Shown: piece after piece, positions 23,987-31,642 of the stretch
How the letters are laid out: every line of letters begins with the position of its first letter
How positions within the stretch are numbered: position 1 is the stretch's first letter
Assembly: GCA_947498155.1 (NCBI GenBank)
Contig: CANMJD010000003.1
Span: 372,001 to 436,000, forward strand
DNA length: 64,000 nt
Reading direction: 5' to 3'
DNA from: an uncultured Pseudoruegeria sp.
GTDB lineage: Bacteria; Pseudomonadota; Alphaproteobacteria; Rhodobacterales; Rhodobacteraceae
The notes under the pieces: model-generated
Told to the model about the DNA's origin: nothing
Database searches by the model: none
What the model saw: the letters and a program-made list of their open reading frames with translations, nothing else
Made by a program: the position numbers and the translations under genes

Positions 23987-24709
23987 TTAAGCTTCAAGCT
24001 TCTCCAGATTTAGGATCGTGATCTCTTTACGGGTCACTTCCAAAACCCCTTCCTGCTGCATCTTATCGAGCGATTGGGTCACCCATTGGCGTGTCGCCCC
24101 CACGATGGTCGCGATTTGCTCATAGGTGATGGAGCGGTCAATAATAGTGCGGCCCATTTCATGGCGACCGTTTGTATCGGCAAGGATCAATAAAAACTGC
24201 CTAAGCCGCTCTGACACGGTGCGGGTACCCAGCATCTGGATCAAAGCTGAATAGCATTTACCCTTACTCACCAGCCCCTCGATCACGGCAATTGCAACAT
24301 CCGGAATGTCGCGCACCAAGCGCCGCAAGCTCATGCCAGACAAGAACAAGGCTTGGCAATCCTCCATGGCATCAGCGGACCAGACGTGGCGACCGCGCCC
24401 AAAGACTTCTGGCCCACCAACAAAATGCCCGGGGCTCCAATAGGCCAGGGTTATCTCCCGCCCGGACGGGCCCGCATAAAAGGTGCGCACACGCCCGCTT
24501 TCGATCAACCAGATCCCTGTGTTGGGATCACCCTGAAAAAAGACGCCGTCGCCTTTGGAAAACGCACATCGCGTACCGAGTTTGCGCACCGTTTTCTGGT
24601 CCTCTTCAGAGAGGGACCCCAGAAACCCAGCACCTTCGTTGATGTCCAATAGATACTCGGACAGATAAATGGCGCTGGTGCCTTCATTAAGAGCTTCGTT
24701 TTCAGTCAT
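23987..24709 (-). CDS. Crp/Fnr-family transcriptional regulator
   Basis: The protein has an N-terminal cyclic-nucleotide-binding-type domain (LGTRCAFSKGDGVFFQGDPNTGIWLIESGRV) and a C-terminal winged helix-turn-helix (SITYEQIATIVGATRQWVTQSLDKMQQEG). There is no N-terminal cysteine cluster as in Fnr, so it is not an oxygen-sensing Fnr. ATG 24709 (240 residues) overlaps the upstream cytochrome stop; a TTG at 24730 would add seven residues. As last gene of the redox cluster it is the likely local regulator, but its signal and targets are unknown. Confidence 0.85.
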   Translation of the reverse strand: MTENEALNEGTSAIYLSEYLLDINEGAGFLGSLSEEDQKTVRKLGTRCAFSKGDGVFFQGDPNTGIWLIESGRVRTFYAGPSGREITLAYWSPGHFVGGPEVFGRGRHVWSADAMEDCQALFLSGMSLRRLVRDIPDVAIAVIEGLVSKGKCYSALIQMLGTRTVSERLRQFLLILADTNGRHEMGRTIIDRSITYEQIATIVGATRQWVTQSLDKMQQEGVLEVTRKEITILNLEKLEA

Positions 24710-25280
24710 CCTGTCTTTCTTGCGCGGCAAAGTAATCCGCGATTTCTTTTATGTCCGTCTCGGGGATCATCAGAGACTCTTGGTGCATCGATGCGATGTC
24801 CGGTTGGTCACGTCGCCCTTCTTTATAATCGCGCATTTGCTTAAAAAGATATGCACTGTGTTGTGCCGTTAGATAAGGCACATGCGGCATGTCCTTTTGT
24901 CCATGGCAGGATGCACAGCCCAATCGTTCAACCATCGCTTTCCCCGAATTTCCAGGTGGCAGCGCCGCGGGGGGCGGAGGGTCTTGGGATGCGAACCAAT
25001 CCACAACAACGGCAATGTCCGCTGCCGCCAGTTCGGTGACGATGGCCGCCATTTGCCCACCATCATTTGTGCGCACACCGGACAGAAACGAACGAATTTG
25101 CGTTTCAAGATAGACCGGTTTCTGTCCCGCCAGTTTAGGAAACTTGTCCCGCACAGAATTGCCAAAAAGGTCATGGCACAAGGCGCAGGTCTCATAGGCA
25201 GGATAAGCGGTCGGATCAAAGTCAGCCGCCACAGGGCCGGCAAGCATAAACGCGGCAAACGCCGTGATCCTATGATCCAT
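24702..25280 (-). CDS. Periplasmic dihaem cytochrome c (c4-like)
   Basis: An N-terminal signal sequence (MDHRITAFAAFMLAGPVAA) sends this 192-residue protein to the periplasm. Two haem motifs are present, CALCH near residue 32 and CASCH near residue 120. Each sits in one cytochrome fold with a later methionine candidate (near MAAIV and MHQESLMIP), as in cytochrome c4. It overlaps pcuAC upstream by 11 bases and the Crp gene downstream by 8. It is probably an electron carrier for the redox cluster or for a terminal oxidase matured by the neighbouring copper chaperones. Confidence 0.85.
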   Translation of the reverse strand: MDHRITAFAAFMLAGPVAADFDPTAYPAYETCALCHDLFGNSVRDKFPKLAGQKPVYLETQIRSFLSGVRTNDGGQMAAIVTELAAADIAVVVDWFASQDPPPPAALPPGNSGKAMVERLGCASCHGQKDMPHVPYLTAQHSAYLFKQMRDYKEGRRDQPDIASMHQESLMIPETDIKEIADYFAAQERQDD

Positions 25281-25701
25281 GACGAAAAGATTTCACAACC
25301 GCTGTTACGGGTAGTTTTTCACCATTTGCAAATTCAAGCTGCAATGCAACTTCGCCCCCCTCCTCTATTGGCATCACCGGCTTCATAAGCATCACGTGCA
25401 TCTTGCCTTGGGTCAAGGACAGTACTTGCCCCGGCTCTATGCTGACTTGATGCATCGCTGCCATCGATGCGACACCATCTTGTTCGAGTGTCATATGGAG
25501 ATGCGCCATGTGGTACCCTTCAGCAGTCACCCCAATCAGACTCCGGGTTTCGCCTCCGTCATTCGAGATGGTCATATACGCGGCATGGACCATCGCACCG
25601 CGCGGCGCCAGAGGCACATAGGCATCCTCAACACGCAATCCCTCGGCAAAACCGGCGGCGGGTATAGAAAGGGCGAAAACTGCGGCGAAAAATCGTCTCA
25701 T
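25270..25701 (-). CDS. PCu(A)C copper chaperone
   Basis: This 143-residue periplasmic copper(I) carrier has a signal peptide (MRRFFAAVFALSIPAAGFA). The family ligand pattern is present: HLHMT near residue 75, then M and H in SMAAMHQVSIEPG, and GKMHVMLMKP near 109-118. PCu(A)C proteins hand copper to SCO proteins or directly to the CuA/CuB sites of oxidases. It overlaps the SCO gene by four bases (ATGA) and the cytochrome gene by 11, so the three are co-translated. The presence of the pair points to a copper-dependent enzyme as client. Confidence 0.88.
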   Translation of the reverse strand: MRRFFAAVFALSIPAAGFAEGLRVEDAYVPLAPRGAMVHAAYMTISNDGGETRSLIGVTAEGYHMAHLHMTLEQDGVASMAAMHQVSIEPGQVLSLTQGKMHVMLMKPVMPIEEGGEVALQLEFANGEKLPVTAVVKSFRHGS

Positions 25702-26297
25702 TGTGTCAGGTTCTTTCTATATTGGATTTGCAATCGCGCCAAGAACTCCGCCGTCAGCCCCGGATCAAACGGGGGCTGTAGTTTTGCCTGCAACGTGCCA
25801 TCTGGAGCAATCACAGAGACCGAGGAGCTATGCTGAACCTCGTAGTAGCCATCGCGATCCGGCGGCATCAGGCGGTAGAAGCTGTCTGTCGCCTCGACCA
25901 GCGCATCGATATGCGCACGCGCACCGGAGTAGCTGCGAAAATCAGGATGAAAGAACTGTGCGTATTCGCTGATAAACTCGGTATCCCGATCCGGATCGAC
26001 CGACACAAAAACGACCTTGGGCACATTGTCGGGCCGAACCCGCATCCCTGTTTCGCTGACAGCCGCCTCAAGATTCCCAAGCGTAAAAGGGCACACATCC
26101 GGACAGCTCAGAAAGCCGAACATGATCAAAGTCCACTGCCCTTTAAGGTCATCCGTATCAAACTCCTGTCCCAGTTCATTGGACAAGGTGAATTCAGGAA
26201 TCGCAACGGGTTCATCCAGCTCGACCCCTTGCACTTGCGCGCTAACGGCAGAGGCAAACAAGACAACAGACGCGGCTATAACCGCGAGGTGTCTCAT
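25698..26297 (-). CDS. SCO1/SenC-family copper chaperone / thiol protein
   Basis: This 199-residue thioredoxin-fold protein has a signal peptide (MRHLAVIAASVVLFASAVSA) and the copper-binding CPDVC motif (residues near 65-69, in GFLSCPDVCPFTLGN). The conserved later histidine is in EVQHSSSVSVI. SCO proteins deliver copper to CuA or reduce its cysteines. The start overlaps the ABC ATPase stop as ATGA, which ties the transporter and the copper genes into one operon. This coupling is unusual and is part of the puzzle of the cluster. Confidence 0.88.
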   Translation of the reverse strand: MRHLAVIAASVVLFASAVSAQVQGVELDEPVAIPEFTLSNELGQEFDTDDLKGQWTLIMFGFLSCPDVCPFTLGNLEAAVSETGMRVRPDNVPKVVFVSVDPDRDTEFISEYAQFFHPDFRSYSGARAHIDALVEATDSFYRLMPPDRDGYYEVQHSSSVSVIAPDGTLQAKLQPPFDPGLTAEFLARLQIQYRKNLTQ

Positions 26298-27130
26298 TTG
26301 TTTTGTTCCGCAAAAGCTTTGCGGCTCTCTGATTTGATCGTATCCAGACAGAATTGCCGTGCTGTCATATATTCTGACGTCGCAGCAAGATCGGTAGTGC
26401 GCGGGCGTGGCAGATTGACCTTGAGATCCTCAATTATCCGCCCCGGTGCTGCACTCATGATCAACACCCGATCAGCAAGAAAGACCGCTTCATCAACATC
26501 ATGGGTTACAAAAACAACCGTGATGCCGAATTTTTGCCATATCTCCAGAAGACTCTCCTGCATCATCAGTCGGGTTTGGGCATCAAGTGCGCCAAAAGGT
26601 TCATCCATCAGCAACACAGACGGATAATTTGCCAGTGCGCGTGCAATTCCGACGCGCTGCTGCATACCGCCCGACAATTCCGAAGGATACCGGCTTCCGA
26701 ATTTCTTTAGGCCAACAAGCCCCAAAAACGTATTTGCAATGGATCCTGCTTCGGTCCGCGAATGCCCCGCCATTTTGGGACCAAAAGCCACGTTCTCATA
26801 TACGGTTTTCCATGGCAGCAAAGAATACTGCTGAAACACCATTCCTCTGTCCGGACTTGGCCCGTCAACTATTTCACCATCGACGGTCACCTCGCCGGTT
26901 GTGGGTTCCACATAGCCAGCAATCGAGTTTAACAAGGTCGATTTCCCACACCCGGAAGGGCCCAGAATACAAACAAACTCACCTGCTTTGATGCTAATCG
27001 AGGTCGTTTCAACAGCCTGATAGAGATCGTTTCCTTTGCCAAAGGTGATCGTGACTTCGTTAATGTCGACCTGCCCTTTACCGTGGTCGCCCGCACCTTG
27101 CGGTGCTTTGAATTTCAGAACGTCAAGCAT
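26294..27130 (-). CDS. ABC transporter ATPase, nitrate/sulfonate/taurine type
   Basis: This 278-residue ATPase has Walker A GPSGCGKST, Q-loop QQYSLLPWKTV, signature LSGGMQQR, Walker B VLLMDEPFGALD and the H-loop THDVDEAV. The LPWKTVYENV stretch and the final AAPGRI region are typical of the SsuB/TauB/NrtD group. A roughly 25-residue N-terminal extension precedes the domain. It energises the importer formed with the permease (27788) and the binding protein (28755). Overlaps of 8 bases upstream and 4 bases downstream show tight coupling. Confidence 0.88.
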   Translation of the reverse strand: MLDVLKFKAPQGAGDHGKGQVDINEVTITFGKGNDLYQAVETTSISIKAGEFVCILGPSGCGKSTLLNSIAGYVEPTTGEVTVDGEIVDGPSPDRGMVFQQYSLLPWKTVYENVAFGPKMAGHSRTEAGSIANTFLGLVGLKKFGSRYPSELSGGMQQRVGIARALANYPSVLLMDEPFGALDAQTRLMMQESLLEIWQKFGITVVFVTHDVDEAVFLADRVLIMSAAPGRIIEDLKVNLPRPRTTDLAATSEYMTARQFCLDTIKSESRKAFAEQNK

Positions 27131-27788
27131 TGCTTGGAACTCCCTTCAACGATGGGGCCACGCGCGTTTTGCGCCAGGCGAGAAATAGAATTGTTGCGGC
27201 AAGAAGGCCAAAGCCGACAAGGTTCAAGGCAGGTCCAAGCGTTTCCAGCGCAAGCGAGGTGGAAACACTCAGCCCCAGCATGGCAAGCCCCACCACCCAC
27301 GAAGGGGCGGCGCAGCACACAACCCAGCTCATGGTGGCATTGGTCATGGCAACCAAGATCGCACCCAAGCCGGCGCCGGCACGCAGCGTCGTGCTGGTCG
27401 TTCTATCGCACTCTTCACGCCGCATCAGCGCCAGACAAAGCTCGATAGTGGCACCAAGGATGAATAAAACCATCAACCGAGTTGGTACGACGTTCAGGCT
27501 CCACTCGGAAATTCCGGTTCCGTAGTCGTAATTCATTTTGCCGATTTCGATCAGCCATTCTTCGTTGATAATCGGCAGCATATCGCGCAAAGACGGTGTC
27601 GACTGCACGATCCAGACAACATTGCCAAACCAGTTATAAAACTCGCTATAGTTCGGAAGAGATTGAAAGCGCACGATAAGCGCAACCATCATCAGACATT
27701 GGAACAGCACGGCAAACAACAGCCCGAACAAAACCATTCTTTTCCAGTCTGCGCGCACTGTGTCTCGCAAAGTCAGAACGATCGACAT
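27123..27788 (-). CDS. Four-helix membrane protein of the ABC cluster, 221 aa
   Basis: I do not recognise a named family. Four hydrophobic segments can be seen: MVLFGLLFAVLFQCLMMVALIV, LMVLFILGATIELCLALM, a long AILVAMTNATMSWVVCCAAP region and LNLVGFGLLAATILFLAW. A periplasmic loop with FYNWFGNVVWIVQSTPSLRDMLPIINEEWL lies between the first two. It carries no EAA loop, so it is not a second permease of the usual type. The frame is open to 27986, but ATG 27788 overlaps the permease stop as TGATG behind AAAGGA, so I use it. It is probably a dedicated partner of this importer. Confidence 0.65.
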   Translation of the reverse strand: MSIVLTLRDTVRADWKRMVLFGLLFAVLFQCLMMVALIVRFQSLPNYSEFYNWFGNVVWIVQSTPSLRDMLPIINEEWLIEIGKMNYDYGTGISEWSLNVVPTRLMVLFILGATIELCLALMRREECDRTTSTTLRAGAGLGAILVAMTNATMSWVVCCAAPSWVVGLAMLGLSVSTSLALETLGPALNLVGFGLLAATILFLAWRKTRVAPSLKGVPSNA

Positions 27789-28672
27789 CAGCGTGTCCTT
27801 TTCTGCCATTTGAGCATCGGTTTTGTCATCAGCTTCACCGCTGCAGTGCAGCCAGTTCCCAGCGCCCCGATCACCAGCATGCCAACAACAATATCTTGAT
27901 AGTTGATCAGGCTGTATGCATCCCAAGTGAAATACCCGATGCCGTATTGGCCTGAAATAATCTCGCCCGCGAGCAGGGAAAACCAACTTACCCCCATCCC
28001 AATCGCCAGACCCGCTGCGATCGATGGCAGCGCGGCAGGAATGACCACATGCACAAAGACATTAAACTTTGAAGCGCCAAGGGATTGAACGGCCCGGACC
28101 AGAACTTCCGGCGTTTGTTCAGCACCATGCAGCGTATTCAAAACAATCGGAAACAGAGCCCCAAGGAACGTGATATAGATGATCGAGCTTTCTTCGGTCG
28201 GCCACATCAGGATCGCCAAAGGAATCCACGCCACGGCCGGGATCGGACGCACAACTTCGATGTAGGGCATAATAAAGGCCCGCGCGATGCGAGACCGCCC
28301 CATGATCAGACCAATAGCAATGCCAAGCACAGCAGCAAGCGAATAACTGATCAAAATCCGTCTCATAGACACGCCGATATGTGTCCAGAAAATCGACGTT
28401 TGAATATGGTCATAAAAGGCGAAGAACACCTTGGCCGGGGACGGGACGTTGGAAAAATTGATATAAAAGTCGAGATTAACCGCCGTAACAATGTGCCATA
28501 GCAGAATGCCCACGGTCAGCGACAAAACCGCCATTCCAATGCCGCCGATTTGTTGGCGCGTTGGTGCAAAATTCGAAAATACACTCGGTTCGGGCACGGT
28601 GACCACCACCTCTTCGGACACTTCGGCTTTGATAGGATCCGGCTTTTCTGAGGCCTTTAGAGCAGTCGACAT
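27788..28672 (-). CDS. ABC transporter permease, nitrate/sulfonate type
   Basis: This BPD-type inner-membrane permease has about six to seven membrane segments. The cytoplasmic loop EVLVRAVQSLGASKFNVFVHVVIPAALP is the EAA-like motif of SsuC/TauC relatives. A charged roughly 40-residue N-terminus precedes the first helix. The frame continues to 28873, but ATG 28672 follows AGGA with 8 bases and gives a normal 294-residue protein. It is 82 bases after the binding-protein gene and overlaps the next gene. Confidence 0.85.
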   Translation of the reverse strand: MSTALKASEKPDPIKAEVSEEVVVTVPEPSVFSNFAPTRQQIGGIGMAVLSLTVGILLWHIVTAVNLDFYINFSNVPSPAKVFFAFYDHIQTSIFWTHIGVSMRRILISYSLAAVLGIAIGLIMGRSRIARAFIMPYIEVVRPIPAVAWIPLAILMWPTEESSIIYITFLGALFPIVLNTLHGAEQTPEVLVRAVQSLGASKFNVFVHVVIPAALPSIAAGLAIGMGVSWFSLLAGEIISGQYGIGYFTWDAYSLINYQDIVVGMLVIGALGTGCTAAVKLMTKPMLKWQKRTR

Positions 28673-28754
28673 GGTATAGTCCTGACTTGTCATTTCTTTG
28701 GTCTGCACTTTGGCCCGGGACGCCAAAACATCCCGGGCCAAGACGTAAAGTTGC

Positions 28755-30131
28755 TTAACCTTCAGCCATGTAGTTGGCGATTGCCTCGTCATAAGACAGG
28801 ACAGCCCCACCTTCTGCCGCAGCAAATTCCTCAGCCTGACCCTTGCGTAGGAAGGTGCTATAGTCATCACCAACCTTGACCCAGAATGCGGTCTTGCCGA
28901 ACAGCTTCAGACCAGTCTCCACGTCATAGACATAGGTGGCATTCACCAGGGCAGCCGTGGACCGGATGTCGGCCATGGCCTTCAGGAATTCGGGCATTGT
29001 CTCGTATGCGTTGATGCCATCACGCGAATGCCAGATCTCTGCCGGCAGACCTGCGTTGGCGGTCGCGGGATCAACCATGATGGCTTTATCCGCTGCATAG
29101 TCCACGCCCATTTCTTCATAGGCTGCAATCAGGTAATCTTCGGTGATCCATTCGTCGAAATCGAGCGATGGGATGGCCTTCTCCGTAACCAAAACACCGT
29201 GGTTGAATTTTAGCGCATCCACCCATTCAGTTTTGATAGACGGCTCCAGCGTCAGGTGACCGCCTTCCGAGAAATAAAGGTAAAGAACTTCTTTCTCGAC
29301 GCCTGTCCAACCTTCAAGCTCGGTCACGGCACGCATTGGATCTTCGCGCACCCATTCGCCAGCAGCGTATACGGCCTTGATAAAGGCTTCGACCACTTCC
29401 GGATATTCTTCGGCAAAGTCTTCACGCACAACAACGCCATGCAGATAGGGCACGCCGGTTTCAGAGCCGTCATAAATTTTACGCCCTGTGCCCCGGAATT
29501 CCATGATCTCGGACCATGGGCAGAAATCAGAGTGGGCATCGATCTTGCCGGCCGCGATATTGGCAGCACCCACAGCAGGGCTTTGGTTCTTAAGCACGTA
29601 TTCGCTTGTCGGAATACCATTGTCCTGCATCGCCTTGAGCAACATTCCCCATGCCGCAGATCCAACTGGTGTCGACACTTCTTTGCCGGTAAGTTGCTCA
29701 ATGGAATAGATATCGCTTTCGACAGGGACGACAATCGCGTTTCCCGACCCTTTCAGGTTATACCCTGTCCCGGCCACATAAAGCGTCCGCAGGCTGTCAG
29801 TTTCCTGAAACTTGGCGCCGTTCACGATCAGGGGATAGTCGCCCATCACGCCGAAGTTCAATTTGTTGGCAAGCATCTGGTTGGTGATCGGACCACCCGA
29901 GCTATAGTCAGCCCAGCTAATGTCGTACTCTGCATCGGCGTAATCGCCGTCACTAGGTAAGTACTCTTCAAGCAGGCCCAGTTCTTTGATTATGATGCCG
30001 GCGGTATATGTGTCTGTGCACATAGACTGGTGTCCGACAGCAATTTTTATTTTTTCTGCCGAGGCGAAAGAGGCAAGCGGTACAAGTGCCGCGCTCAGCA
30101 TTAGTCTTTTGAGAGAAGGTCTAGAAATCAT
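28755..30131 (-). CDS. ABC transporter substrate-binding protein, NMT1/nitrate-sulfonate type
   Basis: This periplasmic binding protein has a signal peptide (MISRPSLKRLMLSAALVPLASFASA). The mature protein starts EKIKIAVGHQSMCTDTYTAGI. At about 458 residues it is clearly longer than SsuA/TauA (about 320) and carries an extra C-terminal region that includes KTAFWVKVGDDYSTFLRKG. ATG 30131 follows GGAG and is chosen over the frame start at 30203. The ligand is unknown. The company of AprAB-like proteins suggests a sulfur compound, but copper or another small ion cannot be excluded. Confidence 0.8.
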   Translation of the reverse strand: MISRPSLKRLMLSAALVPLASFASAEKIKIAVGHQSMCTDTYTAGIIIKELGLLEEYLPSDGDYADAEYDISWADYSSGGPITNQMLANKLNFGVMGDYPLIVNGAKFQETDSLRTLYVAGTGYNLKGSGNAIVVPVESDIYSIEQLTGKEVSTPVGSAAWGMLLKAMQDNGIPTSEYVLKNQSPAVGAANIAAGKIDAHSDFCPWSEIMEFRGTGRKIYDGSETGVPYLHGVVVREDFAEEYPEVVEAFIKAVYAAGEWVREDPMRAVTELEGWTGVEKEVLYLYFSEGGHLTLEPSIKTEWVDALKFNHGVLVTEKAIPSLDFDEWITEDYLIAAYEEMGVDYAADKAIMVDPATANAGLPAEIWHSRDGINAYETMPEFLKAMADIRSTAALVNATYVYDVETGLKLFGKTAFWVKVGDDYSTFLRKGQAEEFAAAEGGAVLSYDEAIANYMAEG

Positions 30132-30370
30132 GGTGGCTCCATTCACGTAGCTAAAGGCATACACAGAGTATTCGCGCCTTTTTCGTGTCGACCTAGTCTT
30201 CAAGCCCGATATTTTTTCCTCCTTTCTTGATTGGTTAACATTTGTGCAGGTTTCAGCATGTCTGGGGGCAAAATGCGCGCAAAAGAATCACTATTCATCG
30301 TGACTCAGAATCACCTTTTATTATTTAAAATCAATATGTTATGGGTTCATTTTAGGGGTGACTTTAGCCC

Positions 30371-30388
30371 CCTTGAGACAACTCAAGG
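30371..30388. other. Hairpin in the gap between the HEAT gene and the binding-protein gene
   Basis: The 296-base gap 30132-30427 contains the hairpin CCTTGAG-acaa-CTCAAGG next to a run of seven A (30393-30399). It is not followed by a T-run on the minus strand, so it is not a clean terminator. A TTGAT-N4-TAACA stretch near 30220-30233 partly matches a Crp/Fnr box upstream of the binding-protein gene. That would suit control by the Crp-type regulator of the cluster, but the match is weak. Confidence 0.35.
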
Positions 30389-30427
30389 AGGCAAAAAAAG
30401 TCAGCAATTTCAGAAAACCAGCAGGCG

Positions 30428-31381
30428 TTAAGCGGCCAGTTTTCCCAAAGCCCAACGCACATTTTTGCGTACATCCGGGTCAGCGTCGTCTTCGTATTTT
30501 TGCAGGAACGGCAGTGTTTCTTGCACGGCCAGTTCACCAAGTACCGCAGCGCATTCTTTGCGCAAATTCGGAATTGGAAGATCCATCATCGGACCGATTT
30601 CCATTGCAGCTTCGGTCGCGCCAAGCTTGCCAAGAGACCGGACAGCTTTTAGGCGTACTTGCCAGAAATCGTCCTGAAGGGCAGCACGCAAATTGGAAAT
30701 GCTTTCTGCACTCCCCGATTTTGCCAGCGTTTCGGCTGCGGCTTCACGGGCCAACCACTCTGGGTCGGACAGACCTTCGATCAAGGTTGCTTCGGCATGT
30801 TCCGATTTGGAAAACCCGAGGGCCGCCAGCGCGGTCCGGCGCACCAGAACATCCTGATCCTTTGTCGCGCTGCGTAGCGCGGGAAGTGACCCCTCATCCT
30901 GCAACCAACCGATCACACCAACCGCTTGAACACGGACGTCAACAGACGCCCGCTGAAGCGCTTCGATCGCTGGTCCCATGGCTTCGGTCCGGCGCAATTC
31001 CTTTATTCCTGACAGACATGCTGTGAGGGCGATGTCATCCTCATCCCTAAGATGCGGAAGGATCGCGTCGCCCGAAGCTGGGTCTTTAAGCTCTTTTAGA
31101 CTAACTGTTGCTGCTTCAATTACGGCGCTATCGCTATCTTTCAAAGCGCTAACAAGGGCCGCCGCAGTTTCTGGTCCATCAAAGTTTGTCAGTGCCAGCG
31201 CCGCCTGTTTACGAACGCCTGCATCTTCATCAGTAATCGCTTTGCTCAGGTAGGGGATCGCCGCGGGATCCGCGTTGTCGGCGAGTTCTATCACCGCCAT
31301 GATCCGCGTCCCAACCGAAGGGTCATCCAGCCCCTCGGCCAGTTCCGAGATATCATCAAAGTCTTCAAATAGATCGTTCAT
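30428..31381 (-). CDS. HEAT-repeat (PBS-lyase type) scaffold protein
   Basis: This 317-residue protein consists of about nine short helical HEAT-like repeats from near residue 20 to the end, with recurring units such as AIPYLSKAITDEDAGVRKQAA and ALVSALKDSDSAVIEAA. No catalytic motif is seen and there is no signal peptide, so it is cytoplasmic. Such proteins act as scaffolds or metal-cofactor assembly helpers. It lies 7 bases after the ferredoxin gene, in the same operon as the AprA-like flavoprotein. I infer an assembly or docking role for that complex. Confidence 0.8.
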   Translation of the reverse strand: MNDLFEDFDDISELAEGLDDPSVGTRIMAVIELADNADPAAIPYLSKAITDEDAGVRKQAALALTNFDGPETAAALVSALKDSDSAVIEAATVSLKELKDPASGDAILPHLRDEDDIALTACLSGIKELRRTEAMGPAIEALQRASVDVRVQAVGVIGWLQDEGSLPALRSATKDQDVLVRRTALAALGFSKSEHAEATLIEGLSDPEWLAREAAAETLAKSGSAESISNLRAALQDDFWQVRLKAVRSLGKLGATEAAMEIGPMMDLPIPNLRKECAAVLGELAVQETLPFLQKYEDDADPDVRKNVRWALGKLAA

Positions 31382-31388
31382 TTTGGCA

Positions 31389-31631
31389 TCATTTCAATAA
31401 GAAAGGAAGGTTGACGGTGACGGCATTTGTTGGACAATCCGTTTCACATGGCATGCAGTACCAGCACTCATCGTATTTCATGTATGCCGTCTTGGTGCCG
31501 TCCTCCTTCACCGCGATGCGCAACACATCCAACGGGCAAACATCGACGCAAACAGTGCAGCCTTTGTCCGCGATGCACAGGTCATCATCAACAATTACGG
31601 GGACGGTGGTTTGAAGTTGTGCGAGAGGCAT
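31389..31631 (-). CDS. AprB-like 2[4Fe-4S] ferredoxin subunit, 80 aa
   Basis: This 80-residue protein has two cluster motifs, CIADKGCTVCVDVCP and CWYCMPCETDCP. The second matches the CWxCxxCxxxCP arrangement of adenylylsulfate reductase beta subunits. True AprB is longer, with a C-terminal tail wrapping the alpha subunit; that tail is missing here. It lies 11 bases after the flavoprotein gene and is the obvious electron-transfer partner. I call it AprB-like, without claiming adenylylsulfate as substrate. Confidence 0.82.
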   Translation of the reverse strand: MPLAQLQTTVPVIVDDDLCIADKGCTVCVDVCPLDVLRIAVKEDGTKTAYMKYDECWYCMPCETDCPTNAVTVNLPFLLK

Positions 31632-31642
31632 TCCGGTGTTCC

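Noticed and set aside
25830-26627. Plus-strand frame of 265 codons
   Set aside because: It is antisense to the SCO and ABC ATPase genes, which carry all expected motifs.
29256-29960. Plus-strand frame of 234 codons
   Set aside because: It is antisense to the periplasmic binding protein gene.
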